Both the position numbers and the translations under genes were made by a program. A DNA stretch of 64,000 nucleotides from Actinorhabdospora filicis (lineage in GTDB: Bacteria > Actinomycetota > Actinomycetes > Mycobacteriales > Micromonosporaceae). Within the stretch, counting starts at the first letter, position 1. Every line of letters starts with the position of its first letter. Below, piece after piece: positions 17,101-25,086 of this stretch. The notes below the pieces were generated by a model, which searched no databases, was not told where the DNA came from, and saw only the letters and a program-made list of their open reading frames with translations. The DNA lies in the NCBI RefSeq assembly GCF_030269765.1, contig NZ_BSTX01000004.1, positions 124,001 through 188,000 on the forward strand. Direction: 5' to 3'.

Positions 17101-17640
17101 CTCCTCGCTGCTGTAGACGGTGCCGACGGCGGCGGCGTCGGCCAGCCGCGCGGCGGTGTTCACGGTGTCGCCGATGACGGTGTACTCCACCGAGGCCTGC
17201 ATGCCGGCCACGACCAGGCCGGTGCGGATGCCCACGCGCAGGCCGAGCGGCAGGCCGCCGCCCTGCTCGGCGTCCAGGACCCGGCGCACATTGCGCTGCA
17301 TGGTCATCGCCGCCCGCACGGCGCGCTCGGCGTCGTCCTCGTGCGCGACGGGGGCGCCGAAGACGGCCATGATGCCGTCGCCGGTGAGCTTGTCGACGTG
17401 CCCGCCGTGCTCGGTGACCGCCTGCGCGCACACCGCCAGGACCCGGTCGGTGACCACGCCGACGCGTTCGGGGTCGAGGTCCTCCGACCACGCGGTGAAG
17501 TCGGACAGGTCCCCGAACAGCACGGTGCACACACGCCGCTCGGTCTCCGGGAGGGAGGCGACCGGGGACAGTGGCGCGCCGCAGCTGTGGCAGTAACGGC
17601 CGCCGGGGACGACGACGTTTCCGCAGAAAGGACAGGTCAC
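14134..17640 (-). CDS. Class III nucleotide cyclase fused to AAA-type ATPase and TPR region
   Basis: 1168 aa. An N-terminal zinc ribbon (Cys3, 6, 17, 20) is followed by a cyclase homology domain (about 35-210). Metal Asp44 (FGDLSDFT) and Asp88, base-selecting Lys84 (HVDKLTGDG), and transition-state Asn161 and Arg165 (GDTVNTAARL) are all present, so catalysis is likely. A P-loop (TAEAGFGKTRF, about 259-269) starts an LuxR/AAA-type ATPase region, and the C-terminal 600 residues are TPR-like helical repeats. GTG start overlaps the MBL gene stop by four bases (GTGA). This multidomain cyclase is typical of actinobacteria; cAMP produced could act on Crp encoded nearby. Confidence 0.9.
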   Translation of the reverse strand: MTCPFCGNVVVPGGRYCHSCGAPLSPVASLPETERRVCTVLFGDLSDFTAWSEDLDPERVGVVTDRVLAVCAQAVTEHGGHVDKLTGDGIMAVFGAPVAHEDDAERAVRAAMTMQRNVRRVLDAEQGGGLPLGLRVGIRTGLVVAGMQASVEYTVIGDTVNTAARLADAAAVGTVYSSEETVAATKHVASWRKLEPLRLKGKRDPVPAYELLGLHDAPGTRTGLGDQAPFVGREAELGIVAGRLAEVVDRGEPRTLVLTAEAGFGKTRFGIEVGRRASSRGVRVVAVRAAAYGRRRRLGPLADLVRRAVGVSPDDDRATVAERLRRLAERHRKGDEPAPAIFSVDLLLALLGLAPAPTEQSARPGGPGPEHHDTEAMPAAVADLFNLLAAQSPLMLIVDDLHEATPDALDALGAAVARLQGPVLVLLLGRPELVRHAGVLTRISEAEAQTLPPLRGADAARLLGALCGGKLREDDEYRLLGAVQGNPYYLAELVALLTEQGLLYEVDGQWRLAPGSLTGKLVSTDLARVLAARIDALPNETKTVLRDAAVIGDTIPDGALSALHDHTDEHHLEELFARGMLRRRNSGGYRFVTPLMREAAYLGLAMGERAERHARLARWAAAGAPGGTLREDAADDFIATHATRALALADELGLAPDNPIRDVAGLAVAAYGRAAERAITQGEPAQAAALIDRSAELLPLSNGDRLIRGRALLRLDRPEDAMVDVEKITADLGLSLDGDFVAAIPGEPRVAALTLLLAGRIYRSLGEPLRAAAIWRAAGDLSERAELPTVRADVLVRLGMLDYVSGRLREAEARFTEALDVGRATGSVRSEAWALQHLAWVSTSRGDFDAADNALGQAARRIASLRDPIGRAWVRGTAAFTRLLAGRLHEAGKLATAFLPFGERVGDTWAVGTLRAVGAYAAAELGDLTDADTAARKAYRDFDRVDDDWGRGFALVVRAVVARSLAESDHARELALDAEIYGLKTGHPLLIGMARTVLGHCLLDAGDADGAERAALSTLELAVPFDVLESARTGPLALLAEAQRAHGDNTAALRLYGDIAAHLGAPTLLYPRRHAVARYADVLRADGRAGEALGWAKRAVDAPGEDISSKVAAQLSYAKALEATGSHADAVDAAEEAVRLTYSTEQRSHRAEAERLLEKLKGARHAVA

Positions 17641-18464
17641 GGTCCCCCCAACTCCTTTCCGGGGTCGATATGTTCCCGGTCACGGTGATCTTGGCCGCGT
17701 CGAAGGTACTCCAGCTGAGCCCGCACCGTCGCCTCCGCCGCGGGCCACACCGAGCGGTCCACCTCGGCATATACGACCCGGACGACGTCGATGGCGGTCT
17801 CGGCACCGGCGTCCAGGGCCGCCCGGACCTGGTCCAGCCGCTGCTCTCGGTGGGCCCGGTACTGCGCGCAGACCGCCGCCAGGGAGGGCAGAGTGGGCCC
17901 GTGACCTGGGAGAACGCTCCGGTCGCCGTATCCGGCCAGCAGATCGAGGCTGGCGAAGTAGGAGGTCAGGTTCCCGTCGGGCCACAGCACGACCGTCGTG
18001 CCCCGCCCCAGGACGGTGTCACCCGTCAGGACGGCGTCGGCGCCGACCAGGCAGACGGAATCGGCCGTATGGCCGGGTGTGTGCCGGACGATCAGCGGCA
18101 GTCCCGCTTCATTCAGCGTCTCGCCGTCTCGTAGCGGTTCGCCCCCGTTCGCGCACCATTTCGCGTCGAACGCCCGCACCGGGACGCCCAGCCGCTCACC
18201 CAGCGCCGCCGCCGCGTCGGTGTGGTCGGGATGCCAGTGCGTCGTCACGACCAGGGCGATGCCCGCCTCGGCCGTGATCGCCGCCAGGTGCTCCGGCAGC
18301 CCCGGCCCGGGATCGACCAGGATCGCCGTCGCCGAGCCCGGGGCCCGCAGGACCCACGTGTTGGTGCCGTCGAGGGTCATCGGACCGGGATTGCCCGCGC
18401 GCAACAGACGCGCCCAAACGGGCGCGTGAGGGGCTTCGGGGTGGCCGGATGTAGCGGGGGTCAC
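17637..18464 (-). CDS. Metallo-beta-lactamase-fold hydrolase
   Basis: 275 aa. Zinc motif HWHPDHTD (HxHxDH) at about residue 76, then HTPGHT and GDTVLGRG, as in the lactonase-like/glyoxalase-II branch. The mycobacterial counterpart is Rv3677c, which adjoins crp and ridA, so synteny supports the identification. Substrate unknown. Start is GTG at 18464 with a weak ribosome site. The stop overlaps the cyclase start, so the two are translationally coupled. Confidence 0.88.
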   Translation of the reverse strand: MTPATSGHPEAPHAPVWARLLRAGNPGPMTLDGTNTWVLRAPGSATAILVDPGPGLPEHLAAITAEAGIALVVTTHWHPDHTDAAAALGERLGVPVRAFDAKWCANGGEPLRDGETLNEAGLPLIVRHTPGHTADSVCLVGADAVLTGDTVLGRGTTVVLWPDGNLTSYFASLDLLAGYGDRSVLPGHGPTLPSLAAVCAQYRAHREQRLDQVRAALDAGAETAIDVVRVVYAEVDRSVWPAAEATVRAQLEYLRRGQDHRDREHIDPGKELGGP

Positions 18465-18520
18465 GTCGAGAAATCTACGTGGCGTCGCTGACAGTTGGCT
18501 GGGATCGGGCTGGGAGTCGC

Positions 18521-19612
18521 TCAGTCCTCCGGGTCGTCCTTGTCGGCCCGGTTGGAGTAACCGACGTCGGCCGAGGACTTCACGACGTCCTTGGCGCCGG
18601 TGAGCTCACCGGAGTCCCAGACCTCCAGGACCCGCTCCCCGATGGTCGGCTCGGCGGCCGGCTCGGGACGCGGACCCAGCGGGCCGTGGACCTCGATGTC
18701 CTCGGGCCTGGCGTCCGGCGACAGCGCCCGCCAGGTCACCACCTCGTCGGAGCGCGCGTAGGCGGGATTGCGGCCGAGGGCCTCCCAGGTGGTCACCTCG
18801 CTCGCGTCGAACGCGGGCCTCGCGCCGGGGTTGCGCATCCCGCCGTCGAGCCGGGACACCGCCGAGCGTGCCTCGTCGGCCTTGCCGGTGAGCGCCTTCA
18901 GCTTCCCCGACCAGGCGGAGACCGCCTCGGCGAGGCGCTTGAAGAGTGTGCCGAAGCGGCCCAGGACGTCGGCCACGATCTTGATGACGGCGGTGATGGC
19001 CGCCGCGATCGAGCCGCCCGCCGTGGGCACCGCCAGCGCCAGCGCCGGGAACGCGATCTCGATGATCTTGGTGATCGCCCAGGCGATCAGGTCGATGACG
19101 AGCGAGCGGATGGTGGCGACGATGACGCCCGCCGACTCCACCGCGTTCGCCATGCCCCCGGCGAGCCCCGCGACCGCCGACCCGGCGGCGCCGCTGGCGG
19201 CGGCCGAGCCCGCGTGGGCGGCGGCGGCCTTACCCGTCCAGCCGGGCACCGCCTTGGACGTGTCGGCGGTGGCCTGGCCCAGCTCCTTGGCGATGTTGGC
19301 CCAGGTGGTGACCAGCGACTTGATCGCCAGCGGGTCGCCGGTGACCTTGTCCAGGCCGTCCCGCAGCGGCGCGATGTGCTCGATCAGGAAACCCAGCCCG
19401 GCCGAGACGATCGACTCCAGCGGGTCGATGGCGAAGTCGAGGACCTCGATGCCCACCGCCCCGGCGCCCACGATCGCGTTGGCGGCGTCGAAGTCCCCGC
19501 CGTCGCGGACGTCATCGGCGATGCCGAGCAGGAACGACACCCCCGTGTCGAGGAAGCCCGCGCCGGTGGTCAGCTCCGGCTGATCGCCGGTCACCACGAG
19601 TTCATCGCCCAT
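18521..19612 (-). CDS. WXG-containing helical protein of the type VII secretion module
   Basis: 363 aa. All-helical and Ala-rich through about residue 240, with a WTG turn at 125-127 (VPGWTGKAAAAHAG) like the WXG of type VII substrates. Hydrophobic helices at about 165-215 (SLVIDLIAWAITKIIEIAFP) may insert in a membrane. The C-terminal 110 residues are acidic and disordered-looking, ending KDDPED. Its start overlaps the preceding gene's stop by 11 bases. No enzymatic motif seen. Likely a secreted or membrane partner, but this is inference. Confidence 0.7.
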   Translation of the reverse strand: MGDELVVTGDQPELTTGAGFLDTGVSFLLGIADDVRDGGDFDAANAIVGAGAVGIEVLDFAIDPLESIVSAGLGFLIEHIAPLRDGLDKVTGDPLAIKSLVTTWANIAKELGQATADTSKAVPGWTGKAAAAHAGSAAASGAAGSAVAGLAGGMANAVESAGVIVATIRSLVIDLIAWAITKIIEIAFPALALAVPTAGGSIAAAITAVIKIVADVLGRFGTLFKRLAEAVSAWSGKLKALTGKADEARSAVSRLDGGMRNPGARPAFDASEVTTWEALGRNPAYARSDEVVTWRALSPDARPEDIEVHGPLGPRPEPAAEPTIGERVLEVWDSGELTGAKDVVKSSADVGYSNRADKDDPED

Positions 19613-19925
19613 GGTGACTCCGGAACTTGCGCTTCTGGGCCTCCTCGGCCTCGTCGTAGGTGTCGGCGACCCGGCCCAGCGCCTCCGGGATCGCCTGCGC
19701 CATGCTCGCCAGCGACTTCATCGCCTCGGCGACCTTGGCGAAGGACTCGGCCAGCTCGGCGGGCTTGCCCCACGCGTTCAGCAGCGGCCCGTACATCTCC
19801 GGGTTCCCCACCTGTGCGGTCGACATCGCCTCGGCGGCCTTGTCGAAACGCGCGGTGACGGCGGTGCGGAAGCGGGCGGCCTCGCCGCGCACGGCCTGCG
19901 ACTCCACCTTGAAGTCCCCGGCCAT
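19602..19925 (-). CDS. Small helical type VII secretion target with YxxxE signal
   Basis: 107 aa. Helical hairpin (about 3-45 and 55-92) with a C-terminal YDEAE motif, fitting the YxxxD/E secretion signal of ESX substrates. It lacks an obvious WXG turn. ATG overlaps the preceding gene's stop as TGATG, so expression is coupled to the YbaB-like protein. The pattern resembles EspC-like partners in mycobacteria; identity is inferred from size, motif and context. Confidence 0.72.
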   Translation of the reverse strand: MAGDFKVESQAVRGEAARFRTAVTARFDKAAEAMSTAQVGNPEMYGPLLNAWGKPAELAESFAKVAEAMKSLASMAQAIPEALGRVADTYDEAEEAQKRKFRSHHGR

Positions 19926-20302
19926 CACCAGCTCCGCTTCGTCTCGTCCTCGCGCGGCATGAGCTCGTCGAACAGCTCCAGCGCGGCCGGGCCGGAGATC
20001 TCCGACAGCACCTCCCGCGAGGCCCGGGTGGCCTCGGCGACGGCCCTGCCGTAGGTCTCCATGAGCGCCGACGCCAGCTGCATCTGGGTGAGCGCCCTGG
20101 CCCGCACCCCGAACTCCACGCCCGCGAGCAGCCCGGTGGCGCCCACGGTGACCGTGACGGCCTTGTCCCGGCTGGACACCGTGACGCTCGCGGCGGCCAG
20201 CTCGCGTCCGGCGCGATCGGCCCGCTCCCGCATCTCCCGCGCCATCCGGTCGAACTCCCGGGACCAGGCACCGGGATCGTCGGCGAAACTCGGCAGCGAC
20301 AT
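19925..20302 (-). CDS. YbaB/EbfC-family protein of the type VII secretion module
   Basis: 125 aa. Features of YbaB: a long N-terminal helix (REFDRMAREMRERADRAGRE), then a beta strand pattern (ASVTVSSRDKAVTVTVGATG) and the ALTQMQLASALMETYGRAVA helix. In actinomycetes divergent YbaB-like proteins lie beside ESX substrate genes, where nucleoid binding is not shown. Starts 71 bp after the mycosin stop. Same strand and probably the same transcript as mycosin. Confidence 0.78.
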   Translation of the reverse strand: MSLPSFADDPGAWSREFDRMAREMRERADRAGRELAAASVTVSSRDKAVTVTVGATGLLAGVEFGVRARALTQMQLASALMETYGRAVAEATRASREVLSEISGPAALELFDELMPREDETKRSW

Positions 20303-20373
20303 GGCGCTCCTTCCCCATGAATCACCCGACGCTAACCAAACCGGGTGGGAAGGCGCTGCCCCGAGGGGTGAAA

Positions 20374-21600
20374 TCAGTACGGACCGGGCGTGCGCCGGTG
20401 CCCCTGCCGCCGCAGCACCACCAGCGTCGTCGTCAGCGCCGCCGCCGCGACCACCGCGACCGCCACCAGCAGGACGTACGGGGTCGCCCCGGGCCCCTCC
20501 GCCGCCGCTGCCGCAGGGGCCGCCGAGTCCGGCGCGTCACCGGCCGGGGGAGCCGCGCCCGTCGCCGAGGCGCCCGGATGCGTCCCGCCGCCGCCGTCGG
20601 TGGCGGCCAGCAGCGGGTTCCCGGGCACGTGCGGGACGTCCACCGACAGCGCCGCCGCCGGGTTCACCCGCCCGAAGCCGAAAACGTCGTCGCGACCGGG
20701 TTTGCCCAGGTCCGCGGCGGTGAAGATGAGCCGGTTGATGGTGTCGGCGGCCGAGATGCCCTGGAACCGCGACTTGATCATCGCCGCCGTCGCCGACACC
20801 AGCGGCGCGGCGAAACTCGTGCCCTGGATGTCCCAGTAGCCCTGCGGGTGCGCGCTGGTCAGCCCGTCGGCGGGCGCCGCCAGCACCGTCGCGGTGCCGG
20901 TGAGCGCGCCCGACCAGAACTCACCGTCGGGCGCCAGGCCGCTCACCGCGACCACACCGGGCATCCGCGCGGGGAACCAGACGCCCTGCGCGTCGTCCTT
21001 CTGTGGATCGACGTTGCCGGTGCAGGCCACCACGACGACCTCGCGCGACAGCGCGTAGTCGATGGCCTCGCCCAGCTCGGTGGACTTGCCCACACCGCCC
21101 AGGGACAGGTTGATGACGTTCGCGCCGTGGTCGACGGCCCAGCGCACCGCGCGGGCGACGATGCCCGCGTCGTCGTAGCGGTTCTCCTTGTCCAGCACCC
21201 GGACCGGGAGGATCTGCGCGTCATAGGCCAGGCCGACCACACCGTCGGGATCGTTGTTGCCCGCGATCAGCGCGGCCACCGACGTCCCGTGCCCGACGGG
21301 GTCGAAACTGCCGTCGCCGCCCGACCCGTCGGCGCTCTCCACGAAATCGGCGCCCGGCAGGACCTTCCCGCGCAGGTCGACGTGGTACTTGTCGACACCG
21401 GAATCGACCACCGCCACGATCGCGCCGCGACCGGTCGACAGGGCCCACGCGTCACGGGCGTGGAGGGCGTCCAGCTGCCACTGCTTGTCGCGCACGCTGT
21501 CGGCGTGAGCGGGGACGGGCGCGACGAGGACGAGCAGCACGGTGGCCAGGGCGCCGAAAAGCCCGTTGGTCACACGGCGTCCCTTGCGTACGGTCCCCAT
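20374..21600 (-). CDS. mycP: Mycosin-like subtilisin protease (type VII secretion-associated)
   Basis: 408 aa. A charged n-region (RKGRR) and hydrophobic core end at APVPAHA, a signal peptide. The S8 triad is Asp66 (VVDSGVDKYH), His104 (GHGTSVAAL) and Ser262 (GTSFAAP). One C-terminal membrane helix (about 375-397) precedes RRQGHRR, the topology of mycosins that sit with the ESX membrane complex. ATG at 21600 is chosen because it keeps the positive n-region; GTG at 21573 has a better ribosome site but would remove it. No EccB/C/D/E genes are in the window, so this is an accessory locus or an incomplete view. Divergent from the 731-aa SseB protein. Confidence 0.88.
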   Translation of the reverse strand: MGTVRKGRRVTNGLFGALATVLLVLVAPVPAHADSVRDKQWQLDALHARDAWALSTGRGAIVAVVDSGVDKYHVDLRGKVLPGADFVESADGSGGDGSFDPVGHGTSVAALIAGNNDPDGVVGLAYDAQILPVRVLDKENRYDDAGIVARAVRWAVDHGANVINLSLGGVGKSTELGEAIDYALSREVVVVACTGNVDPQKDDAQGVWFPARMPGVVAVSGLAPDGEFWSGALTGTATVLAAPADGLTSAHPQGYWDIQGTSFAAPLVSATAAMIKSRFQGISAADTINRLIFTAADLGKPGRDDVFGFGRVNPAAALSVDVPHVPGNPLLAATDGGGGTHPGASATGAAPPAGDAPDSAAPAAAAAEGPGATPYVLLVAVAVVAAAALTTTLVVLRRQGHRRTPGPY

Positions 21601-21749
21601 CGGGTAGATAGTGGCATGCCCGTGCACGTTTCGTCCCGTGCACCGTTGATCCACCGACCGTGTGGCCGATCGTAGGGTGTAGTGACAATGCGTGTTCGCT
21701 GTACCGTGATGGCGCGACACCATTTATTAGTACTGGGGAGACGGCGGCC

Positions 21750-23945
21750 ATGACCTGGGAGCCCGCTACCGACACCGAACGCCGGATGCAGGACGTGCTC
21801 CGGCAGGGCGACCAGGAGAGCTACTTTCTGCTGCTGTCCGGTGTCGATCTGTTCATTCCGGTCGCGCCGGGAAACTCCGCGTGGGCGACGTGGTCCACCG
21901 AGGACCGCACACACGTCCTCGCCTTCACCTCCGAGGCCGCGCTGAGGTCCTGCCTGCGTGAACACGCCGGTCAGCACCGCCGCGTGCGGCTCGAAGAGCT
22001 CGTGCACGGCTGGCCCGACGACGAATGGTGGCTGGCGGTGAACCCGGGGCTGCCCATCGAGGGCTACCTCCCCGCGTGGTTCGTCGCGCAGGTCGCCAAG
22101 GGCGACGTCTCGCTGCCGCAGGAGGAGCAGCCGGAGCCCGAGCCCTCCGCGTTCGGGGGATTCGGCTACGACGGATATCGCGCGCCCGCCGAGCAGTCGT
22201 CCTTCGGGCCGCCGCCGGTCGCCCGCGAGGACGCCCACCCCGAACTCGCCCACCGCGAGTTCCCCCGCCGTGAGCCCTCCCTCCGCGAGGACCCGCGCCG
22301 CGAGGAATCCTTCCGCGACGACTTCCGTCGCGAAGAGCCCCGCCGTGAGGACTCCTTCCGCGAGGAGCCCCGCCGCGAAGACTCCCGCCGTGAGGACACC
22401 GGGACTCTGCCGCGCCGGGCGAACCCCACGCCGCGCGTCGACGAGGACTACCACTACGGGCAGAACCGGACGCCGACCTTCGGTCCCGCGCCCGAGCCGG
22501 TCTACGCGCCCGAGCCCGACTTCGGCTCCGGGTACGCCCCCGAGCCCGACTACCGCGTCGAGCCCGCCTACACACCCGAGTACCAGGTCCCGGAGCCCCG
22601 GGTCCGGGCCGAGGACTCCTACGCCGACTACGCCCCGCCGCCGGCGCAGCCGGAGCCGGAGCGCGAGCTGCCGTTCCGCAACGGCGGCTACAGCGCCGAG
22701 CCCGGCTACGCGCCCGAGCCCTCCTACGAGGCGCCCGCCTACAGCCCGGAGCCCCCGGCGTACGCGCCACCGGAGCCGGCCTACCAGCCGGAGCCGCCGT
22801 ACCAGGCCGAGCCCGCGTCCTACCAGCTCGAACCGGCCGCCTACGCGCCCGACGCCTACAGCCCGCCGGAACCGGCCTACGACGCGCCGGACGCCTACCT
22901 GTCCGAGCCTTCGGCCCCCTCGCACGGCGTGACCTCCGAGTCCGCCTACGAGGAGCCGAAGACCTACGGCCCGACCGGTCCCGGCAGCGAGGACGTCGAA
23001 GGCGAGCTGGCCGCCGCCGGAGCCGCCGGTGACACCCCGCGCTTCCTGCGCGCGCTGCTGTCCGGCTGGGTCTACGTGCCGCTGAACGACGGCGCGCCCG
23101 AGGGCGTCCGCCCCGGCGATCCCGGGTTCCGCTGGCGCACCGACCTGATAGACGGCGCGTACAGCCTGACCGTGTTCACCTCCCCGACCCGCATGGCCCG
23201 CCGCCTCGGCCCGTGCGAGTTCGTGAAGGTCACCTTCGTGCGCGTCGCCCGCAACTGGCCCGACCGCTCCTACAGCCTGGCCATCAACCCCGGCACCGAG
23301 GTCGGCGCCAACATGCCCGGCACCCAGATGCAGACCCTGCTCGCCTGGGCGGACAAGAAGGGCCTGCTGGACGCCGCCGAGGACATGGAGCGCGCCGCCG
23401 ACCCCTACGCCGGCCGCCGCGACGAGTCCCTGTCGGCGGGCGGGTTCCCGCCCGCCACCGGCCAGCAGCGCAAGCTCGGCCCGACGCTGATGCAGAAGCT
23501 GATCCCGGCCGCGCAGGTGCCCTTCTACCTCCAGCGCGGCTACGACCGCGTCGCCGGTTTCGTGCACCCCGCCGAGGACCTGTCGGCCTTCGACGCGCCG
23601 GAGACCCTGCGCGCCTCCCTCGGGCTGCCGCACGACGGGGCGTCCGACGTCTACGTGATCCGGTGGATCTCGCATCGCGCCGACCTGTACCGGATCCCCT
23701 ACGGCGGCAACAACGAGGACGAGATGCGCCGCATGGAGGGCTGGGTCATCGAGCCCGGGCCCTTCCGCGGCAACGGTTTCGCGCCCGGTGAGAACGGCGC
23801 GGTGGTGGCCGAGTTCAAAGTGGACTCCATCCGCCTGCCGCACGGCGCGACCATGCACCGCCTGTCCTCCATCGACGGCGACACCCTCGTCGCCTCGTAC
23901 GACGCCGACCAGCAGACCTGGCTCACCGCCGAGGAGACACTATGA
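21750..23945 (+). CDS. Double SseB-domain protein with charged/Pro-rich linker and unrecognised C-terminal domain
   Basis: 731 aa. Two SseB-like modules (about 10-125 and 415-560), the first with SYFLLLSGVDLFIPV and the second with RALLSGWVYVPLND. The linker has Arg/Glu repeats of the type RREDSFREE (about 170-215), then Pro/Glu/Tyr repeats. The last 160 residues (about 572-731) are a compact domain with VYVIRW, DLYRIPYGGNNEDE and GENGAVVAEF that I do not recognise. No signal peptide. ATG at 21750 has GGGGAG 10 bases upstream. Divergent from mycosin, so SseB-type type VII association is plausible; an effector-like or regulatory C-domain is only a hypothesis. Confidence 0.72.
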   Translation: MTWEPATDTERRMQDVLRQGDQESYFLLLSGVDLFIPVAPGNSAWATWSTEDRTHVLAFTSEAALRSCLREHAGQHRRVRLEELVHGWPDDEWWLAVNPGLPIEGYLPAWFVAQVAKGDVSLPQEEQPEPEPSAFGGFGYDGYRAPAEQSSFGPPPVAREDAHPELAHREFPRREPSLREDPRREESFRDDFRREEPRREDSFREEPRREDSRREDTGTLPRRANPTPRVDEDYHYGQNRTPTFGPAPEPVYAPEPDFGSGYAPEPDYRVEPAYTPEYQVPEPRVRAEDSYADYAPPPAQPEPERELPFRNGGYSAEPGYAPEPSYEAPAYSPEPPAYAPPEPAYQPEPPYQAEPASYQLEPAAYAPDAYSPPEPAYDAPDAYLSEPSAPSHGVTSESAYEEPKTYGPTGPGSEDVEGELAAAGAAGDTPRFLRALLSGWVYVPLNDGAPEGVRPGDPGFRWRTDLIDGAYSLTVFTSPTRMARRLGPCEFVKVTFVRVARNWPDRSYSLAINPGTEVGANMPGTQMQTLLAWADKKGLLDAAEDMERAADPYAGRRDESLSAGGFPPATGQQRKLGPTLMQKLIPAAQVPFYLQRGYDRVAGFVHPAEDLSAFDAPETLRASLGLPHDGASDVYVIRWISHRADLYRIPYGGNNEDEMRRMEGWVIEPGPFRGNGFAPGENGAVVAEFKVDSIRLPHGATMHRLSSIDGDTLVASYDADQQTWLTAEETL

Positions 23946-23961
23946 CCTTTCAGGAGAACCG

Positions 23962-24339
23962 GTGACCCCTCCGGCCCATGTGGACGGTTACATCGCCCGC
24001 TGGCGCGACCGCGAGTACGAGGCGAGCCCCGACGGCGATTACATGCGGCTCTACACGCCCGATCCCGAGGACGGCTTCGGCGAGGTCGCCCCGGGCCGGT
24101 TCCGCCGCAGCGTCCCCGCGCCCGAGGTCGAGGACTTCTACTACCTGCGCACGGTCTGCAAGTGGCGCGGGGAGCCCTTCCACGTCATCGGCGAGACCGG
24201 CAACTGGCTGCGCCTGGAGTACGTCGGCGGGCAGGAGCCGGTCGCGGCCGCGCTCGGGCTCGACCGCTACGACGCCGGGGTCTACCAGGGGTGGGCCCTG
24301 CGCGACGAGGTGACCGAGCTGCACCAGAAGCAGGTCTGA
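23962..24339 (+). CDS. Small protein paired with the double-SseB gene
   Basis: 125 aa, not recognised. Strongly acidic and aromatic, with FYYLRTVCKWRGEPFHVIGE and GVYQGWALRDEV. GTG at 23962 follows CAGGAG by 5 bases and begins 16 bp after the 731-aa stop, so the two are one transcript. Size and pairing allow an immunity or chaperone role; nothing in the sequence proves it. Confidence 0.65.
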   Translation: MTPPAHVDGYIARWRDREYEASPDGDYMRLYTPDPEDGFGEVAPGRFRRSVPAPEVEDFYYLRTVCKWRGEPFHVIGETGNWLRLEYVGGQEPVAAALGLDRYDAGVYQGWALRDEVTELHQKQV

Positions 24340-24349
24340 GGCCCGCCTC

Positions 24350-24844
24350 CTAGGTGAGCACCAGGTACTGCCTGCCGTCGATCAGCTCGCGGACGGCGTC
24401 CAGGTGCCCGGCGTGGGTGGCGGTCTCGGCCATCACGTGCAGGACGGTGCGCCGCAGCTCGCGGGCCGGGAAGTTCGGGAACAGCTCCACCGGCCACCAC
24501 TTCGGGAAGGCGTCCATCGCGGTGGCGGCGATGATCGCGTCGGCTCGCGCGGCCTCGTCCTCGTACAGGGCGAGGATCTCCTCGGCGGGGGTCTCCGGGC
24601 CGACGGTCCAGCCCTCGGCGCCCTCGTAGAGTTCCACGTCCTCACCGGCGACGGCCTTGCGGAACCAGAAGCGCTCGACATCCACGGCCAGGTGCTTGAC
24701 CAGGCCCAGACAGGACCAGCCGGATGGCAGGACGCCCCGGCGCAGGTCGGCGTCCGAGAGGCCCTCGATCGCCTCCAGGACGTGGCCGCGCTCGGCGCGC
24801 AGCTGCCGCAGCAGGGCCTCGGTCTCGGTCATCGCGGTGGGCAT
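24350..24844 (-). CDS. DinB-family (DUF664-like) protein
   Basis: 164 aa. Four-helix bundle with three expected metal histidines: LVKHLAVDVERFW (His), and VMAETATHAGHLDAV (His and His). DinB-like proteins often include metal-dependent thiol-S-transferases of actinomycetes; the substrate here is unknown. The stop lies 10 bp from the stop of the preceding convergent gene. 242 bp of non-coding sequence separate it from cydB. Confidence 0.85.
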   Translation of the reverse strand: MPTAMTETEALLRQLRAERGHVLEAIEGLSDADLRRGVLPSGWSCLGLVKHLAVDVERFWFRKAVAGEDVELYEGAEGWTVGPETPAEEILALYEDEAARADAIIAATAMDAFPKWWPVELFPNFPARELRRTVLHVMAETATHAGHLDAVRELIDGRQYLVLT

Positions 24845-25086
24845 GGTCGCTCCTTCGTCTCGGCTTTCGCCGGAGGATAACGGCGGGCTGCGACAGATCG
24901 GGTCACCCGCGCGCACGGAGTCCGCTCGCGTGCGCGCGGGGAGCTTCCCGCGTGGTGTGGCGGGGAGGGGAGCCCTGCCGGGGTGCCCGTAAAGGGGGAC
25001 TCCACCCTCCCCGCAGGCCGGATAAATCGGTACCCGACCTGGCCCACCGCGGCCCACTAATCGCGGCGGGGGTCCACGGGCTCTTT

